From a bacterium (lineage in GTDB: Bacteria; Latescibacterota; UBA2968), in contig JAPUJS010000574.1 in assembly GCA_027296045.1 (NCBI GenBank), forward strand, positions 1 through 5,875: a stretch of 5,875 bases of DNA. Reading direction: 5' to 3'. The position numbers were made by a program, and so were the translations under genes. This document shows, piece by piece, positions 1 through 5,857 of the stretch. How positions within the stretch are numbered: the first letter of the stretch is position 1; every line of letters starts with the position of its first letter. The notes beneath the pieces were generated by a model that searched no databases, was not told the DNA's origin, and saw nothing but the letters and a program-made list of their open reading frames with translations.

Positions 1-103
1 TTTTAAATCGATAGTGTGCAACGGTGGGGATGTCGGATCTCAGTAACGCCTGGTGCCGTTGAGAGAACGGTTGTGGGAAGCCAGGATGGAGTGGCCTGAC
101 GGG
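1..103. other. non-coding left edge
   Basis: This stretch lies downstream of the minus-strand deacetylase stop. A small hairpin (CCGTT 56-60, loop GAGAG, AACGG 66-70) sits inside an outer CCTGG (49-53) / CCAGG (81-85) pairing. Read in the minus direction, no T-run follows it, so it is not a convincing intrinsic terminator. I see no gene or RNA here. Confidence 0.5.
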
Positions 104-862
104 CTAAGTTGCTGTTTCGCGTCTTTGAATCACATAATCGGCGATATGGATAATGGTGTCGGTCCAGATGCGGTGACGGTTTTGGTCCAGGTATGCGCAC
201 AGGTCACGAAATGCTGATGTTTCGATGGCAATGTGATCGCCGCCCACGCCGTGCATGCAAATGACGCCCCACCAGCCCTGTTCGACGGCGTTTTCGGTAT
301 AGGCGATCATGTCGGCACCCGAGTGGCCCTGTACGGAAAAGGACCAGATGTAGGAGAGGTCGATCACACGGGGGTTGTTGGGGCGTTCGCCGCCGCCGCG
401 GGCAACTTTGAAACGTCGGGCGACGACGGGAACGTAGGACTGCCTGTTTTCACCGGAACCCACGTAGGCTTGATAGCAGGGGTAGCAGAAGCTGCGGTCG
501 CCCGCTTGTTCGGGGAAGAGATCATTCATCGCTTCGGTGGCCCGGTCGATGGTATCTTCGATGTCGGCAAGGGCGAGTTTTTCCAGGCAGTAGCCGTCTT
601 TGCGAAAGCCAAAATTGCACGAGCAGGGATGGTCGATGGTGTGGTTGCCCATTTCGTGTCCGTTTTGGCTGGCCTGTTGCCAGCGGGGTAGGTCTTCCTT
701 CCAGGTGGATTTACGTCCGGGGTTGACGTAAAATGTGCCTTTCAGGCGGTGGTCGTCCAGGCACGGGAGGGCGTTGTTGAGCTGGCTCTGCGCGTTGTCG
801 TCGAAGGTGAGAGAGATCGCGCCTTGTATGTTTTCGGGCCAGAAGTCGGATGTGTTTTGCAT
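104..862 (-). CDS. polysaccharide deacetylase (NodB-homology, CE4-like) family protein
   Basis: A 252-residue protein that most likely removes N- or O-acetyl groups from a sugar, or hydrolyses a related C-N bond, with a metal-dependent NodB-type barrel. Visible motifs are TFDD at 19-22 (catalytic base D21, metal ligand D22), HTIDHP at 74-79 (metal ligands H74 and H78), FCYP at 125-128 in the position of the usual arginine/proline motif 3, and MHG at 203-205 (late catalytic His 204). There is no signal peptide or membrane segment, so it should act in the cytoplasm, unlike secreted chitin or peptidoglycan deacetylases. The start ATG is preceded by AAGGAA 8 nt upstream. It lies 49 nt after the epimerase gene on the same strand, suggesting an operon for modifying a nucleotide sugar or small glycoside. 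It is cysteine-rich (C80, C82, C92, C126, C129), and motif 3 is atypical, so the substrate is open. The family call is firm; the activity is inferred. Confidence 0.88.
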   Translation of the reverse strand: MQNTSDFWPENIQGAISLTFDDNAQSQLNNALPCLDDHRLKGTFYVNPGRKSTWKEDLPRWQQASQNGHEMGNHTIDHPCSCNFGFRKDGYCLEKLALADIEDTIDRATEAMNDLFPEQAGDRSFCYPCYQAYVGSGENRQSYVPVVARRFKVARGGGERPNNPRVIDLSYIWSFSVQGHSGADMIAYTENAVEQGWWGVICMHGVGGDHIAIETSAFRDLCAYLDQNRHRIWTDTIIHIADYVIQRRETAT

Positions 863-870
863 GGTGTTCT

Positions 871-876
871 TTCCTT
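871..876 (-). promoter_or_regulatory. ribosome binding site of the deacetylase gene
   Basis: On the minus strand AAGGAA lies 8 nt before the ATG at 862. It supports this start and separate translation of the second gene of the epimerase-deacetylase pair. Confidence 0.55.
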
Positions 877-911
877 ACGGGCGATACACACCCTGGGGGA
901 GAAGCATCTGG

Positions 912-1889
912 TTATTGCGTCGGCAGCACGTCGATATCGGTGCCACTGCGGTAGGCCAGGGCGTCTTCGATTATGCGGATGATGTCGTATTGTGGCTCAA
1001 AGCCGATGCGCTCTCGAGATTTGGTGAGGTCATATTCGTAAAAGGTGGGGGGGCCTTGCAGAATGGCTTCCTGAAAGGGAATGTCCAGGCGCTGAGAAAG
1101 ATATGGTACGGCTTCGTCCCAGGTGAAGGGGCGGGGTCCGGCCAGTTGGAAGGTCTGGCCGATTGCGGCGGGTTTGTCCAGCGCACAGGCACAGCCGTGG
1201 ACAATGTCCCGCACATCGGCGATGTGCTGTTTATAGACCCGTCCGTTGGCGTCTTTTAAGAGCAGGAGGCGTTCTTCGCCTGCCCAGAGGGTTTTGAGTT
1301 CGGGGCGTGTTTTGAGTTTGCTCAGGTAAAACTGGCGGAAGTCGAGGATTTCGCCGGCCCCGACCACCAGACAAAAACGGAGGATGGTGATGGGCAAGTC
1401 ATAGGTGCGGTGGTAGCCGTTGCAGAGCTCTTCGCCAATCGATTTGGACATCGCATACCATCCGGAAGGCCGACGTGGCAAGGTGTCCTGATCGATGGGA
1501 TCGGTCATGCCCTCGGGGGGATATTTGGCGTAGACGGCGTCGGTGCTGGCAAAAAGGAAATGTTTGAGCTTGCCGTGGTCGACGGCGGCTTTGAGCATGT
1601 GGAAGGTGCCTTTGACGTTGATGTCAAAGTAGTCGGCACCGGTGAATGGACCGCCGCCCTGGAAGGCAGCGCCCAGGTGATAGACTGCATCCACGCCTTC
1701 CATAACGCTCTGGACGTCTTTGAGGTTGGTGAGATTGCCTTCATGGAGGTCCAGGTTCAGGCCTTCGAATTTTTCAATTCTGGGGTCCTGGGGCCAGACC
1801 AGACCGCGGACCGTATGCCCCTGTTTTAACAGCAGGGATGCCAGATTGCCGCCAATGCGACCGGTGATGCCGGTGATGAGAATATGCAT
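912..1889 (-). CDS. NAD(P)-dependent epimerase/dehydratase, extended SDR family
   Basis: A 325-residue extended short-chain dehydrogenase/reductase, probably acting on a nucleotide sugar or related sugar (epimerase, dehydratase or reductase) in the cytoplasm. The N-terminal Rossmann dinucleotide motif is GITGRIGG (7-14, glycines 7, 10 and 13). HLGA (71-74) and NVKGT (91-95) match the family's usual cofactor-side strands. Catalytic residues are visible as the Ser/Thr of FASTDAVY (113-120) and YAMSK (Y145, K149). DVRDIVHG (225-232) and a C-terminal substrate-binding half complete the fold, and the length is normal. The ATG has only a weak GGGA about 9 nt upstream. The gene is first of a likely two-gene operon with the deacetylase and is divergent from the PLP enzyme gene. 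The fold and catalytic triad are clear; the substrate cannot be told from sequence. Confidence 0.92.
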   Translation of the reverse strand: MHILITGITGRIGGNLASLLLKQGHTVRGLVWPQDPRIEKFEGLNLDLHEGNLTNLKDVQSVMEGVDAVYHLGAAFQGGGPFTGADYFDINVKGTFHMLKAAVDHGKLKHFLFASTDAVYAKYPPEGMTDPIDQDTLPRRPSGWYAMSKSIGEELCNGYHRTYDLPITILRFCLVVGAGEILDFRQFYLSKLKTRPELKTLWAGEERLLLLKDANGRVYKQHIADVRDIVHGCACALDKPAAIGQTFQLAGPRPFTWDEAVPYLSQRLDIPFQEAILQGPPTFYEYDLTKSRERIGFEPQYDIIRIIEDALAYRSGTDIDVLPTQ

Positions 1890-1924
1890 GAAAAATTCCC
1901 GGTTTTTGTAGGTGAAACGGTGGG

Positions 1925-1930
1925 TTTATA
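1925..1930 (-). promoter_or_regulatory. possible -10 element for the epimerase-deacetylase operon
   Basis: On the minus strand TATAAA (five of six matches to TATAAT) lies about 36 nt before the epimerase ATG. About 17 nt upstream of it is only a weak -35 resembling TTTCCC. The position is plausible but the evidence is thin. Confidence 0.25.
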
Positions 1931-2004
1931 GGTACTGAAAGTTGTGGGGGAAATCAAGGGGTTATCGCACAGGGTGGGCAAAACCGGCGATTGTTTCAAA
2001 CGGA

Positions 2005-2013
2005 TGCTATATA
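2005..2013 (+). promoter_or_regulatory. possible extended -10 promoter for the PLP-enzyme/selenoprotein operon
   Basis: TGCTATATA fits an extended -10 (TGn followed by a TATAAT-like hexamer). No good -35 stands at 17 nt; the TTGTTT at 1991-1996 is too close. It would leave a leader of roughly 90-100 nt before the ATG at 2112. A weaker alternative is TTGCTG (2037-2042) with TACCAT (2061-2066). Confidence 0.25.
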
Positions 2014-2111
2014 AAGAGGTGGGATGCCGATTTTTCTTGCTGATGGGCGAATTTTTTCGTTACCATGAACATCGGCTTTATTTCGGAATCTGTTGATCAC
2101 GGGAGGGATCT

Positions 2112-3143
2112 ATGTTTCAACCCATTTCCCCTGCCGAACTCAGGGTGCTGATCAATCGGCAGCCACGGGTTCGGCTGGGACATTTACCAACGCCCCTGGA
2201 GTTTTGTCCCAGGTTGACAGAAACGCTCGGAGGGCCTAAGATTTATATCAAGCGGGACGATTGCACGGGGCTTGCTTTTGGGGGCAACAAGACGCGCCAG
2301 CTGGAATTCACCGTGGCACAGGGAATCGAGCAAGGAGCCGATGTGCTGGTCGGGGGGGCCGGGTCTCAGTCCAATCATTGCCGGCAATTGTCTGCTGCAG
2401 CGGCCAAGCAGGGGGTGGATTGCGCAATTGTGGTGGTGAAAGATCACAAGAGCGGGACCATCCAGGGGAATTTGTTGCTGGACAATTTGCTGGGTGCCCA
2501 TGTAGAAATGGTGGAGGTGGATTCTCAGGAGTTTCTGGACGAGGCCAAAGAGGAACTGGTTGCCCGATTGGAGCGAGACGGCCGAAAGCCCTTTGTGGTG
2601 ATGCAATCAGCCAACCGGCCTTTTGGCGCCCTGGGATATGCGTTGTGCGTTGCCGAACTGGCCGATCAGTTTGAACGAATCAAAGAAACGCCGACCACCG
2701 TGGTGGTGTGTTCGGGCAGTTGTACACAGCCGGGTTTGATTTTTGGAAATCAGGTTCTGGGCATGGACATGCGCGTTATCGGGATCCGTCCGATCCAATG
2801 GTCCTACAATATTAAAGAAGCGTTTTTAGGCGTATTGAAGCGGATGAACGAGGTGTTGGGGATGGAGGTGCCGTTTTCGAAATCGGATATTTTGAACCTG
2901 GATCAGTACATCGGACCCGAGGGCTACGGGTACTGTTCGCCGGATGGAAATGAAGCGTTGCGTTTGTTTGCAAAAACCGAAGGGATTTTGCTGGAGCCGA
3001 TCTATACGGGCAAAGCGATGGCGGGGCTGATGGATCTGGTCAAGATCGGTGAGATTGGGCCGGATGAGACGGTCGTGTTTGTACACACGGGAGGCACACC
3101 GGCTTTGTTTGCTTATGCGGATGAACTGATCGCACAATCGTGA
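2112..3143 (+). CDS. PLP-dependent D-cysteine desulfhydrase / ACC deaminase family enzyme
   Basis: A 343-residue fold-type II PLP enzyme. Members of this family eliminate H2S and ammonia from D-cysteine, deaminate ACC, or act as cysteate sulfo-lyases; all are cytoplasmic. Visible motifs are TPLEF (27-31), IKRDD (46-50), GGNKTRQLE (57-65) with the Schiff-base lysine K60, and GSQSNHCRQ (84-92) with the Ser87 that contacts substrate in this family. YTGKAMAG (298-305) and HTGG (325-328) close the active site, and the C-terminal end HTGGTPALFAY closely recalls E. coli DcyD. The phosphate-binding loop reads SGSCTQPGL (201-209), unlike the glycine-rich Gly-Thr-x-Ala-Gly form usual for desulfhydrases, so the substrate may differ. 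GGAGG lies 5 nt before the ATG. The gene ends in TGA, 39 nt before the thioredoxin-like selenoprotein gene, and the two are probably co-transcribed. The family call is firm; choosing among D-cysteine, cysteate, ACC or another amino acid is not possible here. Confidence 0.9.
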   Translation: MFQPISPAELRVLINRQPRVRLGHLPTPLEFCPRLTETLGGPKIYIKRDDCTGLAFGGNKTRQLEFTVAQGIEQGADVLVGGAGSQSNHCRQLSAAAAKQGVDCAIVVVKDHKSGTIQGNLLLDNLLGAHVEMVEVDSQEFLDEAKEELVARLERDGRKPFVVMQSANRPFGALGYALCVAELADQFERIKETPTTVVVCSGSCTQPGLIFGNQVLGMDMRVIGIRPIQWSYNIKEAFLGVLKRMNEVLGMEVPFSKSDILNLDQYIGPEGYGYCSPDGNEALRLFAKTEGILLEPIYTGKAMAGLMDLVKIGEIGPDETVVFVHTGGTPALFAYADELIAQS

Positions 3144-3171
3144 ATGAATGGAGGAGTAGGGAGTTCTTATC

Positions 3172-3178
3172 AAGGAGG
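3172..3178 (+). promoter_or_regulatory. ribosome binding site that sets the selenoprotein start
   Basis: AAGGAGG is a near-perfect anti-16S match, 4 nt before the ATG at 3183. The other in-frame ATG at 3144 follows directly on the previous stop and has no such site, so 3183 is chosen as the start. No comparable site precedes the GTG at 3405, which argues against a second start after the TGA. Confidence 0.8.
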
Positions 3179-3182
3179 CCGT

Positions 3183-4448
3183 ATGCAACTCTCCGAATTA
3201 ATAAATCCGCCGCCCGAGTTGTCACCCGAGACGTTTTCGGATTTATTCGAGCACTGTCGCCCCCGGCCGCGTGAGGAGCGGTGGATGGACGTGATGTGGA
3301 TTCCCGAACTCTGGGAAGCCCGGCAGGCGGCTGCAAGAAAGCAGAAGCCGCTGTTTTTGTGGGCAATGAACGGACATCCGCTGGGCTGTGTGTGAAACAA
3401 CGGTGTGGTGCGCCGTGCGCGCACCTATTCAGATCCTCGGGTGATTGATTTGTTGAATGAGAAGTTTGTACCCGCAGCGATCAATATCAACGGTCTGCAG
3501 CGGCAAGATGATGAGGAAGGCCGATTTTTTCGGCTGATTTCCTGGCAGGGGCGATACAAAAAGTCGTTTGAAGAAGCGATGAGGCAGCGGTTTCAGACCG
3601 ATCACGGGTTGTGTCATCAAGGGCAATTTGTGACAACCGTGGAAGGAGAGCTTTTGGGGTCCCGACATACGGCCGATGTGGAGCAGTTGTTGGATATGCT
3701 GCATCAGGCGTTGGAAAATTGGGAAACGCGTTCGACACAGCGAGGGGTGACGGAAATGGACGCGGTGGAACGGGACGAGCGGTTTGTGTGGGAATATCCA
3801 GAGGATGGGTTGGTGCTGCACATCGGGTGTTGTGATTTGCCCCGGGCGGTGGACCGGAGGGAGCCGGAGAGGCGCAACGATCACAATCAGGATTTTTTGT
3901 GGATGACCCAAGAAGAGATGCTGGCCATCGTGCCCGAAGGCGTGGAGACAGGCGACCGATTTCCATTGCCGGAATCGGTACATTGGAGGCTGGTGCGCTA
4001 TCACCTGCTGGATTCCGTGCGGGGTGAAACAAATGCCTGGCCGGTGGAAGCGCCCCGGGATATAACCATTGAGCTGGAGGCAACGGCTGTGGATGAGGAT
4101 CGGGTGGAACTGGAGATTCACGGGTCGGGCACGTTGAGCCAGTTGGGAGACTGGTGTATCGGCGCACCCCGGCAGTCGGTCTACCAGCGGGAGGAGATGT
4201 GTTGTTTGATCCAGGAGCGGGGGTTTGATACCGAACTTCTGGGGTATGCAACATTGGATCGGAGAACAAAAAGGTTCACAGCATTCGACCTTCTGGCTGT
4301 GGGCACGCGATGGGGCGGAACAAGGTATAATGTGCGCAGCAACGATACCGAGCCGGCACCCTTGGGGATTGCGATGACGATTGCAGGAACGGAGACGCTG
4401 GATCGCACGCCGCCCCACGCAAGTCCGAGGTCCTATTTTGACGCTTAA
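3183..4448 (+). CDS. probable selenoprotein: thioredoxin-like protein with in-frame TGA (Sec71) and a long uncharacterised C-terminal region
   Basis: Read through one TGA (3393-3395), this is a 421-residue protein. Residues about 54-180 look like a thioredoxin-type fold. A hydrophobic strand KPLFLWAMNG (55-64) leads into the redox site G68-C69-V70-U71-N72-N73-G74. A helix and strand (DPRVIDLLNEKFVPAAINI, 84-102) follow, then a GQFVTTVEGELLGSRH (147-162) segment like the C-terminal strand pair of thioredoxins. The frame stays open for 347 codons after the TGA, and the coding character is unchanged across it. A SECIS-like hairpin follows. Residues about 200-421 contain vicinal cysteine pairs C216-C217 and C340-C341 and a VGTRWGGTRYNVRS segment (373-386); I do not recognise this region. 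There is no signal peptide, so it is likely cytoplasmic and redox-active. It is second in an operon with the PLP enzyme. Alternatives are a nonsense mutation of a Cys codon (TGC/TGT to TGA) or a sequencing error. The selenium machinery is not in this window. Confidence 0.8.
3393..3395 (+). other. in-frame TGA, predicted selenocysteine codon (residue 71)
   Basis: The TGA is flanked by GGC TGT GTG upstream and AAC AAC GGT downstream, giving Gly-Cys-Val-Sec-Asn-Asn-Gly. It sits just after the first thioredoxin-fold strand, where redox cysteines are expected, so Sec (or Cys in homologues) makes functional sense. The motif has one residue between Cys and Sec (CxU) instead of the classical two. Confidence 0.75.
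3407..3425 (+). promoter_or_regulatory. bacterial SECIS-like hairpin
   Basis: GGTGCGC (3407-3413) pairs perfectly with GCGCACC (3419-3425) around the loop CGTGC (3414-3418). The loop starts 18 nt after the TGA and has a G at its second position followed by T. Known bacterial SECIS elements sit directly downstream of the UGA inside the coding region, with a short loop about 16-37 nt from the UGA and a G in the first two loop positions; this fits. It would bind SelB to deliver Sec-tRNA. It lacks an obvious bulged U like that of E. coli fdhF. Confidence 0.7.
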
Positions 4449-4478
4449 CTTGAATGGAACTTGCAGATAGGATCGTCC

Positions 4479-4508
4479 GCACCGGAAGATGGATTTCTGG
4501 TGCTTTTT
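4479..4508 (+). terminator. rho-independent terminator after the PLP-enzyme/selenoprotein operon
   Basis: GCACCGGAAG (4479-4488) pairs with TTTCTGGTGC (4494-4503) in a 10-bp stem with two G-U wobbles and loop ATGGA, followed by TTTTT (4504-4508). It starts 31 nt after the selenoprotein stop. It supports 3183-4448 being a single full-length gene at the end of its transcription unit, and separates it from the acetyltransferase gene. Confidence 0.85.
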
Positions 4509-4550
4509 GTGACCATTCCGACGCCTGAGCGGCTACTACCGCTTGCATGA

Positions 4551-4567
4551 CCCTTTCCCAAGGGAGG
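4551..4567 (+). promoter_or_regulatory. acetyltransferase ribosome binding site within a small hairpin
   Basis: The Shine-Dalgarno GGGAGG (4562-4567) lies 4 nt before GTG 4572 and 7 nt before TTG 4575. Its first half is also the 3' arm of a perfect 5-bp hairpin, CCCTT (4551-4555), loop TCCC, AAGGG (4560-4564). The site supports this start region, and the hairpin could lower translation by masking it. Confidence 0.5.
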
Positions 4568-4571
4568 AACT

Positions 4572-5735
4572 GTGTTGAAAATTGTTGTGCCAGACCGGGA
4601 ACGACACCTGGGGGCGATTTCTGATTTATGGGGCAGTTTGCGTCGGCAATGTGCCGGACATCTGACAGATCCGTATTGTGATTGGGCGACGTCCCGAGTT
4701 GGGTTGCTGGACGATCGAGTGGTGACTTTCTGGGGCGTATTCGGGCTGGATCTGCGGGTGGATTCGGCAAGTTTGCGAACGGCGGGCGTAAACTGGGTGG
4801 CAACGCATTCCGGCTATCGCAGGAAAGGGCGGATGGAAGAGACTGGACAGGCGGCCTTAGCGGCGATGCGGGAGCAGGGATATGATTTGACGGTGATGAA
4901 TGGGATTGAGGGATATTACGAGCGGTTCGGGTATGTATTTGCCTGGCCAAAGGTTAATTTTTATCTGTCTGCCGATGTTTTGCCTTCCGATAAACCGGGG
5001 GTTCAAATTCAGGAATTTACGCCGGGCCATCGAGAGGATCTGGCTGCCATTTACAATCGCACCTATGCAGGGGTGACGGGCACGGCGGTGCGGCCGACCC
5101 ATCGGTCGTTTAAATGGCCCGGGGAGTTTCAGGGATATGCCTGGTTGGACGAAAGCGGGAAGACCGCCGGTTATGTCGTTGGCAGTCGGGGGAGTCGGAG
5201 CGGATATCCTTTTGATTGTGTAGATGCAGCGGGCGATCCGGAGGCTATTTTGCAGGTGGTGGGTTTTCTGGCACATCGGTGGGGATATCGGGAGATCCAG
5301 TTCGACCGCATTCCGTTGCGGTCTATGTTGGTGCAACAGTTGCGGCAGTTGGGCTGTACGGTGGAGGCGGATTACCCCCAAAGCGGTGGATATATGATCC
5401 GCATTGTGAATCTGCACTCCTTGCTGGAAAAATTGTGCGGCGTTTTGTCCGAACGATTGAAGCGGTCCCACTTTCAGGACTGGCAGGGCCATCTTCTCAT
5501 TGGGCTGGAGAAAGAAGGTGTGATTTTGGAGATCGACCGGGGAAGTGTGTGCCTCGCGCCTTCCGGGACGACCGACCATGCGATCCGAGGGGGCGATAGA
5601 TTGGCGCAACTGGTGGTGGGAACCGAAGCGCCGGACGAGGTGATGGACGGGATGCAGGTGAATGGCCAGGCAAAGGAATTGGTCGAGGTATTGTTCCCCA
5701 AACAGGATCCACAACTTTCGGTTGTGGACTTATAA
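4572..5735 (+). CDS. GNAT family N-acetyltransferase with SCP2-like C-terminal domain (Eis-like architecture)
   Basis: A 387-residue cytoplasmic protein with the layout of Eis-type acetyltransferases: two GNAT domains and a sterol-carrier-like C-terminal domain, close to the usual length of about 400. The acetyl-CoA site is in VNWVATHSGYRRKGRM (73-88), where R83, R84 and G86 match the pyrophosphate-binding loop. YYERFGYV (115-122) is the typical strand and helix end of the first GNAT domain. A degenerate second GNAT part spans about 145-270 (EFTPGHREDLAAIYN, 148-162). GGYMIRIVNLHSLLEKL (272-288) opens the SCP2-like domain, which runs to the C-terminus. Eis acetylates aminoglycosides and other amines, but many relatives have unknown substrates, so no resistance role is claimed. 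The start is GTG 4572; TTG 4575 is an equally possible non-ATG start. A terminator lies upstream, so it probably has its own promoter between 4509 and 4560. Confidence 0.87.
   Translation: MLKIVVPDRERHLGAISDLWGSLRRQCAGHLTDPYCDWATSRVGLLDDRVVTFWGVFGLDLRVDSASLRTAGVNWVATHSGYRRKGRMEETGQAALAAMREQGYDLTVMNGIEGYYERFGYVFAWPKVNFYLSADVLPSDKPGVQIQEFTPGHREDLAAIYNRTYAGVTGTAVRPTHRSFKWPGEFQGYAWLDESGKTAGYVVGSRGSRSGYPFDCVDAAGDPEAILQVVGFLAHRWGYREIQFDRIPLRSMLVQQLRQLGCTVEADYPQSGGYMIRIVNLHSLLEKLCGVLSERLKRSHFQDWQGHLLIGLEKEGVILEIDRGSVCLAPSGTTDHAIRGGDRLAQLVVGTEAPDEVMDGMQVNGQAKELVEVLFPKQDPQLSVVDL
5708..5728 (+). terminator. weak stem-loop overlapping the end of the acetyltransferase gene
   Basis: TCCACAAC (5708-5715) pairs perfectly with GTTGTGGA (5721-5728) around the loop TTTCG. 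It lies in the last codons, just before the TAA at 5733-5735. Only CTTA follows, not a T-run, so if it ends transcription it is not a canonical intrinsic terminator. It may instead protect the mRNA end. Confidence 0.35.
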
Positions 5736-5755
5736 GGTTCATCCGGGATTTTGGC

Positions 5756-5786
5756 GGGTACTTTGATAAGGGACAGAATAGTACCC
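5756..5786. repeat. 7-bp inverted repeat in the intergenic tail
   Basis: GGGTACT (5756-5762) and AGTACCC (5780-5786) are perfect inverted copies 17 nt apart. They could be a weak hairpin or a two-half-site operator for a gene beyond the window. No T-run follows directly. Confidence 0.4.
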
Positions 5787-5827
5787 ACTTCAGATCAATT
5801 TTCCCCGCGCAGATAAAATGACTCTAT

Positions 5828-5857
5828 TTAAATAACTATTTATTAAATAACTATTTA
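5828..5857. repeat. 15-bp AT-rich tandem repeat, two copies
   Basis: TTAAATAACTATTTA occurs at 5828-5842 and again, directly abutting, at 5843-5857. CTATTTA also occurs at 5824-5830. Each unit is nearly palindromic (TAAATA against TATTTA). It lies in a sharply AT-rich block from about 5816 to the end, unlike the GC-rich coding DNA, and holds no ORF. It may be part of an upstream regulatory region of the next gene. Confidence 0.75.

Larger units (their letters stand above)
1890..2111. other. divergent intergenic region between two operons
   Basis: These 222 nt hold the 5' ends of the leftward epimerase operon and the rightward PLP-enzyme operon, so both promoters and any shared operator should be here. 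No ORF with a ribosome binding site is apparent. A small CGAA-TTTT-TTCG hairpin at 2048-2059 is too weak to interpret. Confidence 0.7.

Noticed and set aside
56..70. Hairpin as a terminator for the minus-strand operon
   Set aside because: The stem is only 5 bp and no T-run follows it in the minus direction.
233..691. Plus-strand open frame opposite the deacetylase gene
   Set aside because: Its Val/Gly/Ala-rich composition mirrors the opposite coding strand, and the minus-strand frame carries the NodB motifs.
3144..3182. Earlier start of the selenoprotein gene at ATG 3144
   Set aside because: It directly follows the previous stop and has no good ribosome binding site, whereas AAGGAGG stands 4 nt before ATG 3183.
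3429..4418. Long antisense open frame (329 codons) opposite the selenoprotein gene
   Set aside because: Its product is rich in His, Pro, Arg and Gln with no recognisable domain, which is typical of the complement of a GC-biased gene. It is a shadow frame.
3405..4448. A separate 347-residue gene starting at GTG 3405
   Set aside because: It has no Shine-Dalgarno, starts inside a GC-rich hairpin, begins in the middle of a thioredoxin-like fold, and is in frame with the well-initiated upstream part. Read-through as Sec explains it better.
2112..4448. Possible fusion of the PLP enzyme and the selenoprotein through TGA 3141-3143, since the frame is otherwise open between them
   Set aside because: The PLP enzyme already has its normal C-terminal end and family length at this TGA, no SECIS-like hairpin follows, and a strong ribosome binding site precedes the next gene. 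This TGA is an ordinary stop.
4857..5714. Long antisense open frame (285 codons) opposite the acetyltransferase gene
   Set aside because: It has no domain or ribosome binding site, and the plus-strand frame has clear GNAT motifs.
5824..5857. AT-rich repeats as a CRISPR array
   Set aside because: The repeat units abut with no unique spacers and are far too short.
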